DNA of 64,000 bases from Agrypnia vestita (taxonomy: Eukaryota > Arthropoda > Insecta > Trichoptera > Phryganeidae). Positions 21,195-32,207 of the stretch are shown one piece after another. The DNA is taken from positions 1-64,000 of the forward strand of contig JADDOH010005040.1 of assembly GCA_016648135.1 (NCBI GenBank), given 5' to 3'. A program made the translations under genes and the position numbers. The notes below the pieces were generated by a model that was not told where the DNA came from, ran no database searches, and saw only the letters and a program-made list of their open reading frames with translations. Positions within the stretch are counted from its first letter, which is position 1, and each line of letters begins with the position of its first letter.

Positions 21195-21694
21195 TAAAAA
21201 AAGTAACCCATAAAAACCAAGTTTTTTTTATACTCCCTTTCTTTGTAAAATGTAATAACAATTAAAGACGAATTAAAACACTTAAAATTACACTAAACTT
21301 ACAGTAATTTAATATATTTCTAAAATGTCAGATGTTTTGAGCTTTGATAAGACACTTCATGCTTTGTGTAGTGAAGTACCTATTATGTATACCGACGGAG
21401 TAATTCAAATTTAGAAAATAATCCGTGACGTTATCGGGCCGCTATGCTAGTAATTAAACGTTTCTAATGATTCCAATTTGAAAAAACCAATAAAATTTCT
21501 AAAAATCCGAAATTTTACTATAATATTAATTTTTATTAACGAAAATTTGATAGATTTTCTTGATTATCGCCACGAGTCTAATTGTCAAATTTCAGCTCGA
21601 TTGGATCACGGGAAAGGGTTAAAAATCGATCCAAAGTTTTTTCGACGGCAAGCCGGCAAGCAAGCAGACGCCACGAGTTAATATAAAGGGAGTA
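21195..21694. repeat. Dispersed ~500-bp repeat D (copy 1)
   Basis: This matches 57645-58224 over its whole length: 'AAAGTAACCCATAAAAACCA' at the left, 'GTCAGATGTTTTGAGCTTTG', 'GACGTTATCGGGCCGC', 'CTCGATTGGATCACGGG' and 'AATATAAAGGGAGTAA' at the right. Copy 1 has a ~50-bp internal deletion relative to copy 2 near 21347. TACTCCCTTT near the left and AAAGGGAGTA at the right are inverted. However, homology continues ~35 bp beyond the left motif in both copies, so these are not simple Tc1-type ends. No protein was recognised in either copy. Confidence 0.75.
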
Positions 21695-22027
21695 AAAATG
21701 GATATCAATTAGCAACTTACCATAATATTTATCAAGCGTTCCTCCCAAAAGCCAATAAAAATTAATCCACCACGTAATCACAAAAAATGATACAATAAAT
21801 ACGATACATTTAATACCTGTATATTTGTACAATATGGTCAAGTATTTATATTTATTTATTTTAATTATTATTTCAATTTATAAATTGTACTTTTTTTAAA
21901 TAAATGTATAAATATAAGTGACGTTGCCAGGATTGTATTTATTTTCCTTTTTTCTGTTTAATAAAACATTTTGATTATGTCTTACTTCAAAATTATTTGA
22001 TAAATAAACATTAAATTTATTTATCTA
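21695..22027. other. AT-rich spacer
   Basis: AT-rich; nothing recognised. Confidence 0.4.
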
Positions 22028-22262
22028 TCTATACTTATAAAACTCAATGTCTTTCTGTATGTCTGTTCTCTATACAAATCTACACCGTTTGCCCGATTCG
22101 ATTCAAATTTTGCGTAGTTATGCTTTCGGACCCGGCGGGTAATATAAATAACTTTTTCCTCCTATTATTTGCTCCCTACTATGAATCGAACCTTTGTTTC
22201 CTCCCACCAATTTATTTTCAACTTAATCCTTAACCCGTGCAACGCCCGGTACGAACAGCTAG
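22028..22262 (+). mobile_element. Short non-autonomous Helitron (copy 3)
   Basis: It starts TCTATACTTATAAAACTC after A and ends CTAG before T. The 3' segment 'CTTAACCCGTGCAACGCCCG' carries one change in the hairpin (GCCCGGT for GCCGGGT). Only one incomplete internal unit is present, so this is the minimal form of the family (235 bp). Confidence 0.85.
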
Positions 22263-24240
22263 TATATAATAAAGTTTTATAGAAATTAATACAAAATATA
22301 TTAACGTTTGATTTAGTTTTATAATTCCGTAATATTAAAAAATTCTACCTGTATATTTAAAAGAAATCTTCATCTGTATATTTTGAAGGTACACAGAAAG
22401 ATTTTAATAGAACCGCAAAATGAATCATATTTCAAATATTGGAAATTCAATATCATTAAACCCTACTCATAACAAGACTTTCTAAAAAATCCATTAGGGT
22501 AGGGATATAAATCATAATATTATATAAATATGGCTTTCTTCTAGCATGGATCGATTGTTTTTATGTTGTGCCTGATTCTTTAAAATCATTAAAAATTTAA
22601 AATATTTATACTACAAATACTATACTTATGTCGATAAATTAAAAAACCAATAGAAACAAAATTCCCAAACATTTTTCCAACGAGTGTAACTATTCTTCTG
22701 GATGACCCCGCTCCAGAAACCATCCAACTCGCATTATTGACGGGAATGATGTATCGAGAAGCATTATTTTGACAAATTTCGGTAATATTTCAGACGTCAA
22801 CATTATCTTCTCCCCGCGGATAGCAGAAAAGTGCACATGTTTGTGAAGTAAAAACACTTTTCACAAAAATGTTCAGTACTGAAAATGTAATACAAAGTGT
22901 TTGATATAAACTTTAAAATGATTTTGTTGCAGATGATCACCCTATCACAATCATTCGAACATGTATGTAATACATTATTAACATTAAACAAATTCACAAT
23001 TCTCGCTTATGTGAATGGTATCCACCGCTTATCCAGGACCATTCTAAGAGCAAAAATTCCATATCGGTTCTACTCAATCATCTCCAGGTTGACAATTTTT
23101 AACTAACAAGCAGGACCGTGCTGCTCCGCACCGGTCGTATAAACCGTTACAAAGCGGCACGACCACTAGAAGAAAGCCATTCAGGGTTCCCACCTTGAGA
23201 TACGTATTTATTATTAATAAACATAACATAAGAGATATTGAAATACTTAGATAGATCCGATAAATATCTCTTTCTATGTATTTCATTATCAAATATAAAT
23301 TAAATTAAATAAATAAATTTTTATTATAGGTACATGTGTAATTGTGTAATTTTCCGTTCTTGCTGCATGGTTGAAGACGCCTAGTAAAATAATCTGTAAA
23401 CGAAAGCCGAAATATGCATTTTTCATCCACATAAACGCTTTACGACATGATCATAACGAGACTAACTTAATTTCGAAAGGGTAAAGAGAAGTATGGTGGT
23501 ATTTGGGAGATTGGGGGAAGTTGGGTTGGGGGAGGTTGTGGGTAAAATGGACAGCGCGGCGGGACGCCGGCACCAGGATAATTTATATTCCCGCGGGCTT
23601 CCTCTATCTCTGAAACACTATGCACCCCAATATGTGGAAAAATGTACCAAAAGATCTAACCTTATGCACAAAATATTATTGACCTTTATTTTATTTACTA
23701 CATGAAATCTAAAAAACTTTTATTTTAAAGTGTAAAATTTACATTTTTTTTAATGCCTATGCGTATAATATTTTGTATAAACAGATTATTAAGATAATAA
23801 CAATTGAAAAATAAACTGTTTTATACTTTACTTTAAACACGTTCATTACTTTAACTAGAGATGGTATTTTAACCGGCGACACACTAACCGTTGTATTAAT
23901 TGCGCCGATGATTGGCAACTGAGTTTTTTCAATCCTACGGACAACCATCAGTACTAAACAAAAATTATATCTTAGTTATCAATCATCTATACAATCAGAT
24001 ACAAATCCTAAATAATTGTACCGAAAATAAAGATTTTATCATCACTAACTTTAACGTTGACCACCTTCGATACCACTGAATACCAGATGAAGATGTTACC
24101 CTATGTTACCATATATAGATGCTACCCTAACAAATACTAAAGCTGGCCAACATCGAAGTTCTTCAAGCGCAAGTACTAATATACTACTATTCAATAAATG
24201 CAGACTAACTTTGTAGTAATATTATTAATATAATTACTAA
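22263..24240. other. AT-rich non-coding DNA
   Basis: No gene recognised. More complex patches at ~22680-22830, 23105-23200 and 23345-23460 could be old repeats or regulatory DNA. The short ORFs here (22803-22997, 22897-23106, 23074-23292, 23493-23705, 23757-23948) have no motif. A G-rich tract lies at 23505-23542. Confidence 0.4.
23505..23542 (+). other. G-quadruplex-type tract
   Basis: GGG at 23505-23507, GGGGG at 23513-23517, GGG at 23523-23525, GGGGG at 23528-23532 and GGG at 23540-23542, with loops of 2-7 nt. This meets the common G3+N1-7 pattern for an intramolecular G-quadruplex and is unusual in this AT-rich window. Confidence 0.6.
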
Positions 24241-24560
24241 CTAACTAATTTACCATCACACCGTTTCCCCGGGGGTGAGGTAGAGAGGATAGAGCGCCAT
24301 ATTTTCTTTTCCTGACATACAACTTTCACTTCATCCACATTTACACATCTTCGCATGCAAGCTCGATGGTTGTTGAGGCTTCTAACAGGACCATCTTCCA
24401 GTATCTGGTTAAACTGGTCATGCCACGTCTTCTGTGGTCGCCTTCTCTTTCTGGCGCCGTCAACACTTGCATTATATATCTTTCATACCATTCTTTCCTC
24501 ATTCATACGCTCAATATGCCCAAACTATCTGAGCGACCCTATTTTTATTCTATGTATTAT
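24241..24560 (-). pseudogene. LINE ORF2 C-terminal remnant (family L, copy 2)
   Basis: The minus strand from ~24520 gives 'GHIERMNEERMV.KIYNASV', 'RKRRRPQKTWHDQFNQILED', 'NNHRACMRRCVNVDEVK' and ends 'PGKRCDGKLVS' with a stop at 24243-24241. These are the fingerprint and C-terminal blocks that follow reverse transcriptase in many insect LINEs. It is the best preserved of the related fragments (18905, 28938, 35165, 49075). The frame is interrupted upstream, and the reverse-transcriptase core is missing, as expected for 5'-truncated LINEs. Confidence 0.8.
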
Positions 24561-24639
24561 GCTACGATCAGCTTTACATTCATTCCTTATATATTCATTC
24601 TTTACTCTGACATACATGGATTTGCCACACATACGTCTA

Positions 24640-24905
24640 TTTGGTTTTCACCACTAATTCGTTGAAATACAAACAGGTTTCGGGGTCAATGGTCCGATCA
24701 TCAGGAGAAGCGTTTATAAAAATTAAAAATCAAAGCATAGACATTAGCAAAATAAACATATAGGAGATGAATAACTAATTAAGTCTAATGTGAAAACAAA
24801 TTTATTAAGTAACTCTTTGCAAAAGGGACATGGTTATTTATAATAATTAATTAACTTTTTGTTAATTCCGAAACATGTTGGTATTTCATCAAATTAGTAG
24901 TTTAT
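24640..24905. mobile_element. Hammerhead-bearing Penelope-like element (copy 3), inverted arms
   Basis: The left arm 'CCACTAATTCGTTGAAATAC' + 'AACAGGTTTCGG' is mirrored at ~24868-24905 by 'CCGAAACATGTTGGTATTTC' + 'ATCAAATTAGTAG'. On the minus strand, 24677-24704 reads CTGATGA...GAAAC with an imperfect stem II (CGGACC against GACCCC). The right arm stops at GAAAC, so its ribozyme half is lost. The centre is AT-rich and non-coding. Confidence 0.65.
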
Positions 24906-25344
24906 ACTAAGTATAATCTTGTTAATTATACCAATATGTTAGTTAGTAAGTTAGTTATCTGTTTCAATAATTAATTATGTCTATCGATAATGTAAAGAAA
25001 ATAAACATACAATATAAGTTAATTAAATTGAAAAATTACCGTAAATGTTCATTCATGTACAGATAGATATACACTATGTCTGTCCTGATGAAGATACAGT
25101 GAAATCAAAATATCAACGTAACATAGTAAACGGCAAAACTTCAATACTTTAATTTTTTTTTAATAATAGATATAGTAGATCTTCAGAAGATTCCTTCAAT
25201 CTTATAATTTCAAATTATTATTTTATATTTTATGAATTCATATTTATATTGTGAACGCAATAATTAAAACTCACAAGTATCCGTTGCTTACGAAAATATC
25301 GCTATATGTAAAACAAATAGATCCATGCAAACCTTATTCAATTA
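24906..25344. other. AT-rich spacer
   Basis: AT-rich. 'CCTGATGAAGATACAGTGAAA' at ~25085 has CTGATGA and GAAA but no stem II, so it is not called as a ribozyme. Confidence 0.4.
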
Positions 25345-25620
25345 TGCATTTACTAGCGAGCGAAAAACTTGGCAAACCGCTCCTCGTTAATCCAACCGCC
25401 CGACGCACCCCGCGCGGGCGTTCGAAAGATAAACCCCCGGCGGCGCTGTGATCACATGTGCGCCGATCTCCTCCATTGTTTATTGAAGGACACTTCATGC
25501 GTTATGGCGTCCTCAATGGCTGACGGCGGTGATTTCCGCAAGGCGCGTACATTTTCATGGAATTCGCTTTTTTGCGCTCGAATCCGGGGACAATTGTACT
25601 ATTGGAAAAAAAATTATTGG
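25345..25620. other. GC/CpG-richer island, candidate regulatory element
   Basis: A compact complex segment with CCCCGCGCGGGCG (~25407) and GGCGGCGCTG (~25439), CA/TG-rich words and TTTATTG. Two overlapping plus-strand ORFs (25251-25451, 25369-25650) are not recognisable. Abrupt AT-rich edges on both sides make it a candidate conserved non-coding element. Confidence 0.35.
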
Positions 25621-25947
25621 AGTTTAGGACAGTTGATATGTGATAAATGACGTAAAACAAATCGCCAAAAAATAATATTTTGAAAACCAGAATTTTTGAT
25701 ATGGATTTTTGAATAGAAAATATCTAGATCTAAAATAAAATATAAATAATAATGAAGGATATATGATAGATGTTTCATAGATACGATTTTTTAAATAATG
25801 ACCAAAGCATGTCAAAAATTATTTAATAATGTATACTCATCCAGAGCAATTCGGTAAAAAATCAATCACAAAACTGCACCACAGTAAAAAACAAACGGAA
25901 AAAAGAGAGTTAAAAAAACATGTAACGATCTATTAATTTATATTTAA
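25621..25947. other. AT-rich spacer
   Basis: AT-rich. 'GATAGATGTTTCATAGATAC' at ~25766 resembles a single arm of foldback family B. Confidence 0.4.
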
Positions 25948-26160
25948 TCAGGATATATAATAGATGTCTCATACAGATGAAGCAAAGAAAGAAAAAGCGA
26001 ATATTTTTTTTATATGGGAAAGAAGGTATGGAAGTCTTTTTGGGTGTTATAGGGCTTTACACTTACGCTTGCATATGCCCTATGAGCATCCAAAAAGACT
26101 TCCATATCTACTATCCAATATGAAAATATAGCTTCGTTTCTATGAGACATCTATTATATG
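25948..26160. mobile_element. Foldback MITE, family B copy 2 (complete palindrome)
   Basis: Left 'ATATATAATAGATGTCTCAT' pairs with right 'ATGAGACATCTATTATATG'. Inside, 'GGTATGGAAGTCTTTTTGGG' pairs with 'CCAAAAAGACTTCCATATC', and 'TATAGGGC' pairs with 'GCCCTAT(G)A'. The arms are ~85-90 bp around a ~25-nt loop. No coding capacity. This is the clearest full-length member. Confidence 0.8.
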
Positions 26161-26994
26161 TAAAAAAAACTTGAAAAATTTTAACATACTCAAAATATTC
26201 TGAATGTAAAGGGGTTACACAACCCTGGGAGCCGGAAATTTAAGTAGAAATTGGACAAGTTTTTACAGGGAGATGATTAATTATTATTATTTTTAATGAA
26301 ACTAATGAAGATACATATCAATATTAGATACCTATATACGTTTGTCCGACACAGAAAAAGATCATTTATTTATTAAGATATGAAGTATGTTATTTTTCAA
26401 ATACTCTTTGTGACACCATTTTATAAATAAAATAATGGAAACATCGTTGAATTGAATTGAAGCATTACTCCAGAAATATTGATTTTTTGTTAATTTTTAA
26501 CAACAAAATTTAAGCGTCGTTAATACAAAGTTTTAATTATTTTATTTTATGTTTATCTTTACGTTTACGTCTTACTGTTTATTTAACTCTTGTGTGCGTC
26601 ATTGAAGTGACCCCGAGGCGTTTCGTTTTCGGAACAAATATTTTATTATAGGATATAAAATCCATCAAATGTCTTCTGTCCATTAAAGACAATATTAAGT
26701 TATTTTACGCGGAAGTTGTAATTTATTAATGCAGCGGGTAGATTTAATTATAAGCTAATTATTCTCTAGAAATTAAATAGATTCTCTCAATGGTTTATGC
26801 ATAATTATTATAATAATATATTCAAATTTCATAGATGGACAAAGCGTATTTGTTCCAAATATGCGAAATCATGTGTATGAATAACGTATAATATACGTTG
26901 TTATATTTGAATGTTGTATATTATACAACATTCAAAATTTTATAAATGTGTGTGGTTGTTCATGGGTGGAATCTCTGATCGTTGATAGTATAAA
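26161..26994. other. AT-rich DNA
   Basis: No gene recognised. It contains two adjacent palindromes: AACGTATAATATACGTT at 26883-26899, and a 15-bp-arm palindrome at 26906-26936. Confidence 0.4.
26906..26936. repeat. Perfect 15-bp inverted repeat with 1-nt spacer
   Basis: TTTGAATGTTGTATA (26906-26920) and TATACAACATTCAAA (26922-26936) are exact reverse complements. The separate palindrome AACGTATAATATACGTT ends 6 nt upstream. Likely cruciform-prone; function unknown. Confidence 0.8.
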
Positions 26995-27125
26995 CTAATC
27001 ACTCTAGCCAGTCAAGACAAGTTTTAAGCCCTATAGACACCCAATAAAGACAACAATACTTGTTTTTCTATATACTAACAGCTTCGTCTCTGAGAGATAT
27101 CTACAAATAATTTATCTTAATTTCA
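26995..27125. mobile_element. Foldback MITE, family B fragment
   Basis: The order of blocks 'AATCACTCTAGCCAG', 'TTTTAAGCCCTATAGACACC', 'AAGACAACAATACTTG', 'CTTCGTCTCTGAGAGATATC' and 'TTTATCTTAATT' matches family B. The left arm is missing. Confidence 0.65.
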
Positions 27126-28937
27126 AAATTTGTCTATTTTCTCCTTACGAAAGTCCCTGATGTCTTTTTTCTCTGAGGAGCGTTTAATAAGCTTGTCTAC
27201 TGAAATAGGAATGAAAAAGTTTAATAAATAAAAAGAATTAAACTGTCGTCGAAAGGAATTAATATATTTTTTATAAAATAACATATTTAATTTTCAACGA
27301 AGTTATATTTATGGTTTTAACATGTGAAATTGAATAGCCTCGAATTGGGATACCGGCCCATCAATTAATCCTGTGATTAGTACATTCGATTTCTAGAAAT
27401 TCGGTATTATTACGGGGTTTTATTATGAGATAAGTATTAATTTTAAAACACCCAATTGCGACTATTTCATGTTAAAATTGTTATTTGTCCATTTTTCATT
27501 CAACATATTTTACATTATTTTTTATTCAAACATTCCTTTCTAAGTTACGTAAATTTAATCTAATCGTTTGTATGAATTTGTTCTCTCTGGCTTTTTTATA
27601 ACGTAACGTGTGACACGAATGAATATTTTTTTTCGTATATAATTTTATTATAATTATATGTTACAAATTATACTGTTCGCTTAAGTCTTACTATGTTTAC
27701 TATGTTTATACGCATCAAAAGATATCTCTGTAAGTACACTGTATTAACTAGTAATCATTATATATAATATTATATATATATATTATATATATATTATTAT
27801 ATATATAGTAAAAAATTCTATTATATAGTAAAAAATATTTACACCGTTGAAATAAATTATTAAATGAGCATTTTCTGATCCCAGGATCATAAAACTCACG
27901 GGACTTCGACCCACGATCGAATTTCCTAGTCCGAAAGAGACCATTGCCTCGAATCGTATACCAAATAATCGAATCTTTAACATAATTTTGCGACAAGCTA
28001 ATGGAGATTCTTGACTATTTGAGGATTATATTATGATTTTTTGACATCAAACCATTGAACATGGTACATAATATATACACAAAAACAATAATATTGAATA
28101 AGTGTGTGAGCGAACGTTTTGCTTCGAAAGTCGCGTAAAATATACAAAGCAAAGCTGAAGCAAAGTGAGCTGTCGTGTTTGTATTTCACATGCAGAGCAA
28201 AATGATAAACTAACGCGACTTTCACCGCCTAATCTCTGGGATGCGAGAGCAAAGTCTCACCAACTTAACAGTGGGACGAATATCTCTAAACAAGCTGTAC
28301 CAACGGCCATGGGCACTCATTCATCTACAGTGTAACACCGTTCATATGGTAAAGATATGAATTTATTTTAAAGTCTCATTTATTTACAAGCGATTTCAAG
28401 ATTAATTAACAGAGATAATATATGTGAACATCCACATATTTCATATAGAAATCTTTGTACCATAGAGTATTAACAGAATTATCTTTTCGTTAATCATTTC
28501 AGAGTTTCAGTAGCTAACCATGGATATTTTTTAAACATTTTTTTTACGCTTCAACAGGCAAAGAGACCCAATTAAAGAAACGAAACACTACACAAAACAC
28601 CCGGACTTGTGTAAATCACATATTAAGTAGATTAATTGTGACCTCACCGAGAATTGAACCCGGATCGGTGTGGGAAGCCGCAAATATATTCTGCATAAAG
28701 AGTGACTTTTTAAAAAAAACAAACTTTTTTTGTATATTTAAACATTCACTCATATCTTTTCATTAAATTAATATTAGGGTTTAAGCTGCATAGCGAATAT
28801 TCTTAAAGTGGGTATTTAATTATTTTTTGTTAATAAATAATACCATATAACTACAATATTTAAAATATTTTACTTAATATTTTTTTAATATATGCTCTTT
28901 GCTGTATCTACTGATATTTAATAAACAGGAATATGTG
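27126..28937. other. AT-rich DNA with an AT microsatellite at 27759-27812
   Basis: The (TA)n tract at ~27759-27812 is long and imperfect. 27840-28020 and 28090-28330 are more complex; in the latter, GAAAGTCGCGT (28122) is mirrored by ACGCGACTTTC (28214). 'GAGAATTGAACCCGGATCGG' at ~28651 looks like a reversed B box of a tRNA-derived repeat. ORFs at 27748-27996 and 28031-28225 (minus) have no motif. Confidence 0.45.
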
Positions 28938-29008
28938 GACTAACTAACTAACTAACCATCACGCCGTTTCCCCGCAGGGGTAGGCAGAGAGGATTGAACG
29001 TCACACTC
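28938..29008 (-). pseudogene. LINE 3' end fragment (family L, copy 3)
   Basis: 'CTAACTAACTAACTAACCAT', 'CGCCGTTTCCCC' and 'GGGGTAGGCAGAGAGGATTG' match the C-terminal/3' end of the LINE copy at 24241. Translated on the minus strand it gives RSILSAYP.., as in the other copies. Only the last ~20 codons remain, consistent with 5' truncation. Confidence 0.65.
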
Positions 29009-29011
29009 GAA

Positions 29012-29790
29012 TATGTGGAACTATGTTAATTCGAATTTATCGTTTATTCGAACATTTTTGTTGGTCCCGTGGTTTTTATTTCAAACCATTTTATTTAACT
29101 CGAACTAAATATTGACATGTTTCACGAGTTCAATTAACAAACGCGCGTAACCATCCGTCCATCAGCGAAAAAATGTTATTTTGGAAACTGCACACTGAAA
29201 TTTCTTTAATGAAAAGACTTTAATGTTGACTTCAAAATAACAGTGTGCATTAAATTGACTGGCAATGAGTTAGGGATCGATGTTTTACATAAAAAAAAGT
29301 AGTGAAACAGTGAATCATCAGATGAAAAAGCAGAGATTCCCAAAATTAGGAAGCTTTCAATTTCCGGCAAAGTTTTAATTCACATCAACGAAGTGAAGCG
29401 ATTTATTGAGGGACACAATTAGGATGTGTTTAAAGATTTTTTCAGTTTCCCAAGAAATCGGAAGAGTTTATATATGAAACCCCAAAAAATTTATGCAAAA
29501 ACAGTCAAAAATATATTCCTATTTTCAACAAGTTTAAAAGTATAAATTTTTCAAAAAATTAATCTTAATGTAAAATCTGTTTAGCTGTTTTGTTTATTTT
29601 TAATTTTATTTATATTTTTATTTATGGTGTTTTAATTGTTTTCAAAATCTTATACATGTGCAATTTTTAATAAATATTTAATAATAAGTATGAACTTGTG
29701 CCTTTTTAACAACCTTTTTCTTAATTCAAATTATAATATAATTCGAATTTTTCTGGCCAATCCCTTAGGTTAGAGATATCCATGTTCTAC
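29012..29790. mobile_element. pogo/Tigger-like DNA transposon remnant
   Basis: 'TTAATTCGAATTTATCG...TTGTTGGTCCCGTGG' at ~29025-29072, and 'AATTCGAATTTTTCTGGCCA' + 'ATCCCTTAGG' at ~29741-29770, resemble the terminal repeats of invertebrate Tigger/pogo elements. Between them, 29305-29420 (+) stays open and reads ...SSDEKAEIPKIRKLSISGKV then LIHINEVKRFIEGHN before a stop, similar in style to the acidic C-terminal tail of Tigger transposases. Assignment is by resemblance only. The element is short and inactive. Confidence 0.4.
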
Positions 29791-30732
29791 TTTGATGGAT
29801 TATCACTTTTTGATAATCTCATTAAAGTTTAAAAACAAAATTTATTTGTACCATTAGTTTCCTAAATAAATACGTAAACACATTTTTTTCATCAAAGCGC
29901 ACACTTTTAGACCACTAAACTGAGACATTTCGTAAAAGCGCTTCCATTGAAGACTACGTTTCCCCGCGACAATAGAATCCAATAAGCCTTAATACGTACA
30001 GAATCTCATTACGCTTTTTACGCTTCCCCCCAAATATCACACATTACGCGTACGTATTTACTCCGTCTTGTTTAGATTGCGTAATAGACTGGCAGTTTGG
30101 TTTCGGAATTGCCTGAAAATATATGGTTCACAGCACCCAAAAATTTGCATTTATATGAGGCCGCTGTTGGCGTTCACAGGGCTCCGTCTCCGCCGAGTGC
30201 GAAGCTCCGCGGGCGCGATGTGATTTCAACTTAAAATATTATCTGTCATTACTCCGCCGGCGATAGGCGTATACTGAAATTGCAATAAAATTTCATATTT
30301 TTGATGAATATTTATGACCTGATACTGTATTGCTCCTGACGTTTTATTTCTTTAATGCATACTTTGGCTGTTTCATGAAACTCGGTTCAATCTTTATATC
30401 ACTTCTGCTACGGAGAGATTAATCTTTATAATAAACAGGAAAATGCGTTTTGTGCAAAGCAGCTTGTGCGCTTACTTAAGTATTCAGTAATTTCTAGATT
30501 AACGCCATTATTTTCAGCTCACTACGTCATTATAATCCTGATTAGTGAAGCTTTAAAGTATCAAATTATTAAAAAAAAAACAAAAAAAAAATTCTGAGAA
30601 AATTTATTACAATATGTTAAGACTCGCACTAAATAATAATGTTTGTCAACTTTATTTGTTTCGACGTTTTTCTTTATTTTTCAGTGAATTATGAATTAAT
30701 TACAGACGGTACGAAATTAATATCAATAAATA
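29791..30732. other. Spacer with GC-richer island at 30060-30270
   Basis: 30150-30265 contains 'GCCGCTGTTGGCG', 'CTCCGCCGAGTGCGAAGCTC' and 'CGCCGGCGATAGGCG' within AT-rich DNA. It is not repetitive within the window and not coding by eye. Candidate regulatory element. Confidence 0.35.
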
Positions 30733-30761
30733 AGTCGGGCGAAGCCGGGTAGCAAAGCTAG
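30733..30761 (+). mobile_element. Helitron 3' end of a second family
   Basis: GTCGGGCGAAGCCGGGTAGC-AAAGCTAG followed by T: a short hairpin (CGGGC/GCCGG-type) ~10 nt before a CTAG end at an A/T site. The sequence differs from the family at 1647, so it belongs to another Helitron group. The 5' end was not located. Confidence 0.5.
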
Positions 30762-30926
30762 TATTTTATACAGCAAAAAATTCTTGTCCATGAAAGCAAA
30801 AATGCTCTTTCCGAACGAAATAAGATATCCACAAATGTATAAAATTATGATAAACCCTGATAGGATTTTTGGAATATATTATAGGAAATGTTCTTAGCTG
30901 AGCATGGCAGTATGTACCAAATATTA

Positions 30927-32205
30927 GGTCCTTACATATGAAATTGGCGTTTTGCCGTACTGGCAAATTAGATCTCAAATATATTCTCTTTGGTTAGGAA
31001 TTCCAAATCCAAATTTATACAGCTATTTACTCATGTATTTGTGTTTTGAAAATTATAATTCATTTGTTTTTTCCTCAATTGTTTTTTTCTTTGCGTCACT
31101 CAGTTTACAAAATGAAAAACTTGAAATATCGCGTTATTTACGAGTATGAGTTCCACCGTGGCACCAGTGCTGCAGAAACGGCTCGAAGGATTAATGATGT
31201 GTATGGCGACGGTGCCGCAAAAGAAAACACAGTGCGTTTTTGGTTCCAACGTTTCGTTCTGGAAATTTCGACCTGCAGAACAAGCCCCGTGGACGGCCGG
31301 AGACCAAAGTTGATAATGAAGAATTGAAGGCTATTGTGGAAGCGGATCCATCGCAAACCACATCCGAGTTAGCTGCAGGCTGCGGTGTTAGTGATAAAAC
31401 TGTTTTAATCCACTTGAAGCAAATTGGTAAGGTGAAAAAGCTTGAAAGGTGGGTACCTCACGAATTGAGTGAAGCAAATCAACAAACGCGCGTGGACTGC
31501 TGCGTTGCATTACTCAACCGGCACAATAATGAAGGGATTTTAAATCGAATCATTACCTGTGATGAAAAGTGGATCCTGTACGATAATCGAAAGCGCTCAT
31601 CGCAATGGCTGAACCCTGCCGAACCAGCCAAACCATGCCCCAAGCGAAAATTGACTCCAAAAAAGTTACTTGTGAACGTTTGGTGGACTAGTGCTGGTGT
31701 CGTTCACTACAGCTTTCTTAAATCTGGCCAGACGATTACTGCAGATGTCTATTTTCAGCAACTGCAAACCATGATGGAAAAGCTAGCTGCTAAACAACCG
31801 AGGCTGGTTAATCGCTCTAGGCCACTGCTGCTTCATGATAACGCTAGACCACACATTGCACAACAGACGGCTACCAAATTAGAGGAGCTTCAATTGGAAT
31901 GTCTAAGACATCCACCGTACTCTCCGGACCTTGCCACAACAGATTACCATTTTTTTCGAAATTTGGATAACTTCTTGCAAAGGAAAAAATTCAACTCCGA
32001 TGGGGCAGTCCAAACCGCCTTCAAAGATTTTATTGATTCCCGTCCGAATGTTTTTTTTAGTAAAGGGATCGATGAACTACCTATGAGATGGCAAAAGTGC
32101 ATAGATAGCAATGGTACATACTTTGATTAAATAAATATATTATAATAAAAAAAAATCGGCTTTATGTTCCTCCCATACTAAACGACAATTTCATATGTAA
32201 GGACC
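30927..32205 (+). mobile_element. Full-length mariner element (cecropia-type)
   Basis: This 1279-bp element is bounded by TA on both sides (30925-30926 and 32206-32207). The inverted ends GGTCCTTACATATGAAATTG / CAATTTCATATGTAAGGACC differ internally at one base just beyond (GGCGTTT versus GTCGTTT). Length, TA target and a single DD34D transposase are those of mariner. Wording close to the Hsmar1/cecropia group (for example HLKQIGKVKKL, WVPHEL, TCDEKWILYDN, LLHDNARPH) supports that subfamily. Near-intact ends and the close match to the 1-562 copy indicate a fairly recent insertion. Confidence 0.95.
31112..32130 (+). pseudogene. mariner transposase, single frameshift
   Basis: Cut-and-paste transposase of ~339 codons if the frame is counted across one missing base. 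ATG at 31112 follows 'TTTACAAA'. The N-terminal ~110 residues carry two helix-turn-helix motifs, and WVPHEL lies at ~31450. The catalytic triad is present at D151 (CDEKW), D243 (HDN) and D278 (TTDYHFF), with exactly 34 residues between the last two (DD34D). The usual YSPDLAP reads YSPDLAT, one changed residue. In the T run at ~31252-31254 this copy has TTT where the copy at 1-374 has TTTT; the frame shifts there, so translation from 31112 stops at 31327 and the catalytic part lies in the other frame. Probably inactive. Confidence 0.93.
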
Positions 32206-32207
32206 TA

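Noticed and set aside
21233..21692. Repeat D as a simple Tc1/mariner MITE with TA duplication and CTCCCTTT ends
   Set aside because: The second copy shows homology continuing ~35 bp beyond the left motif, so the motif is not the true end.
25085..25115. CTGATGA...GAAA as another hammerhead ribozyme
   Set aside because: Only ~9 nt separate the two halves and they cannot form stem II.
28640..28690. Reversed B-box-like GAATTGAACCCGGATC as a tRNA gene on the minus strand
   Set aside because: No acceptor stem or A box at the right distance; more likely a decayed tRNA-derived repeat.
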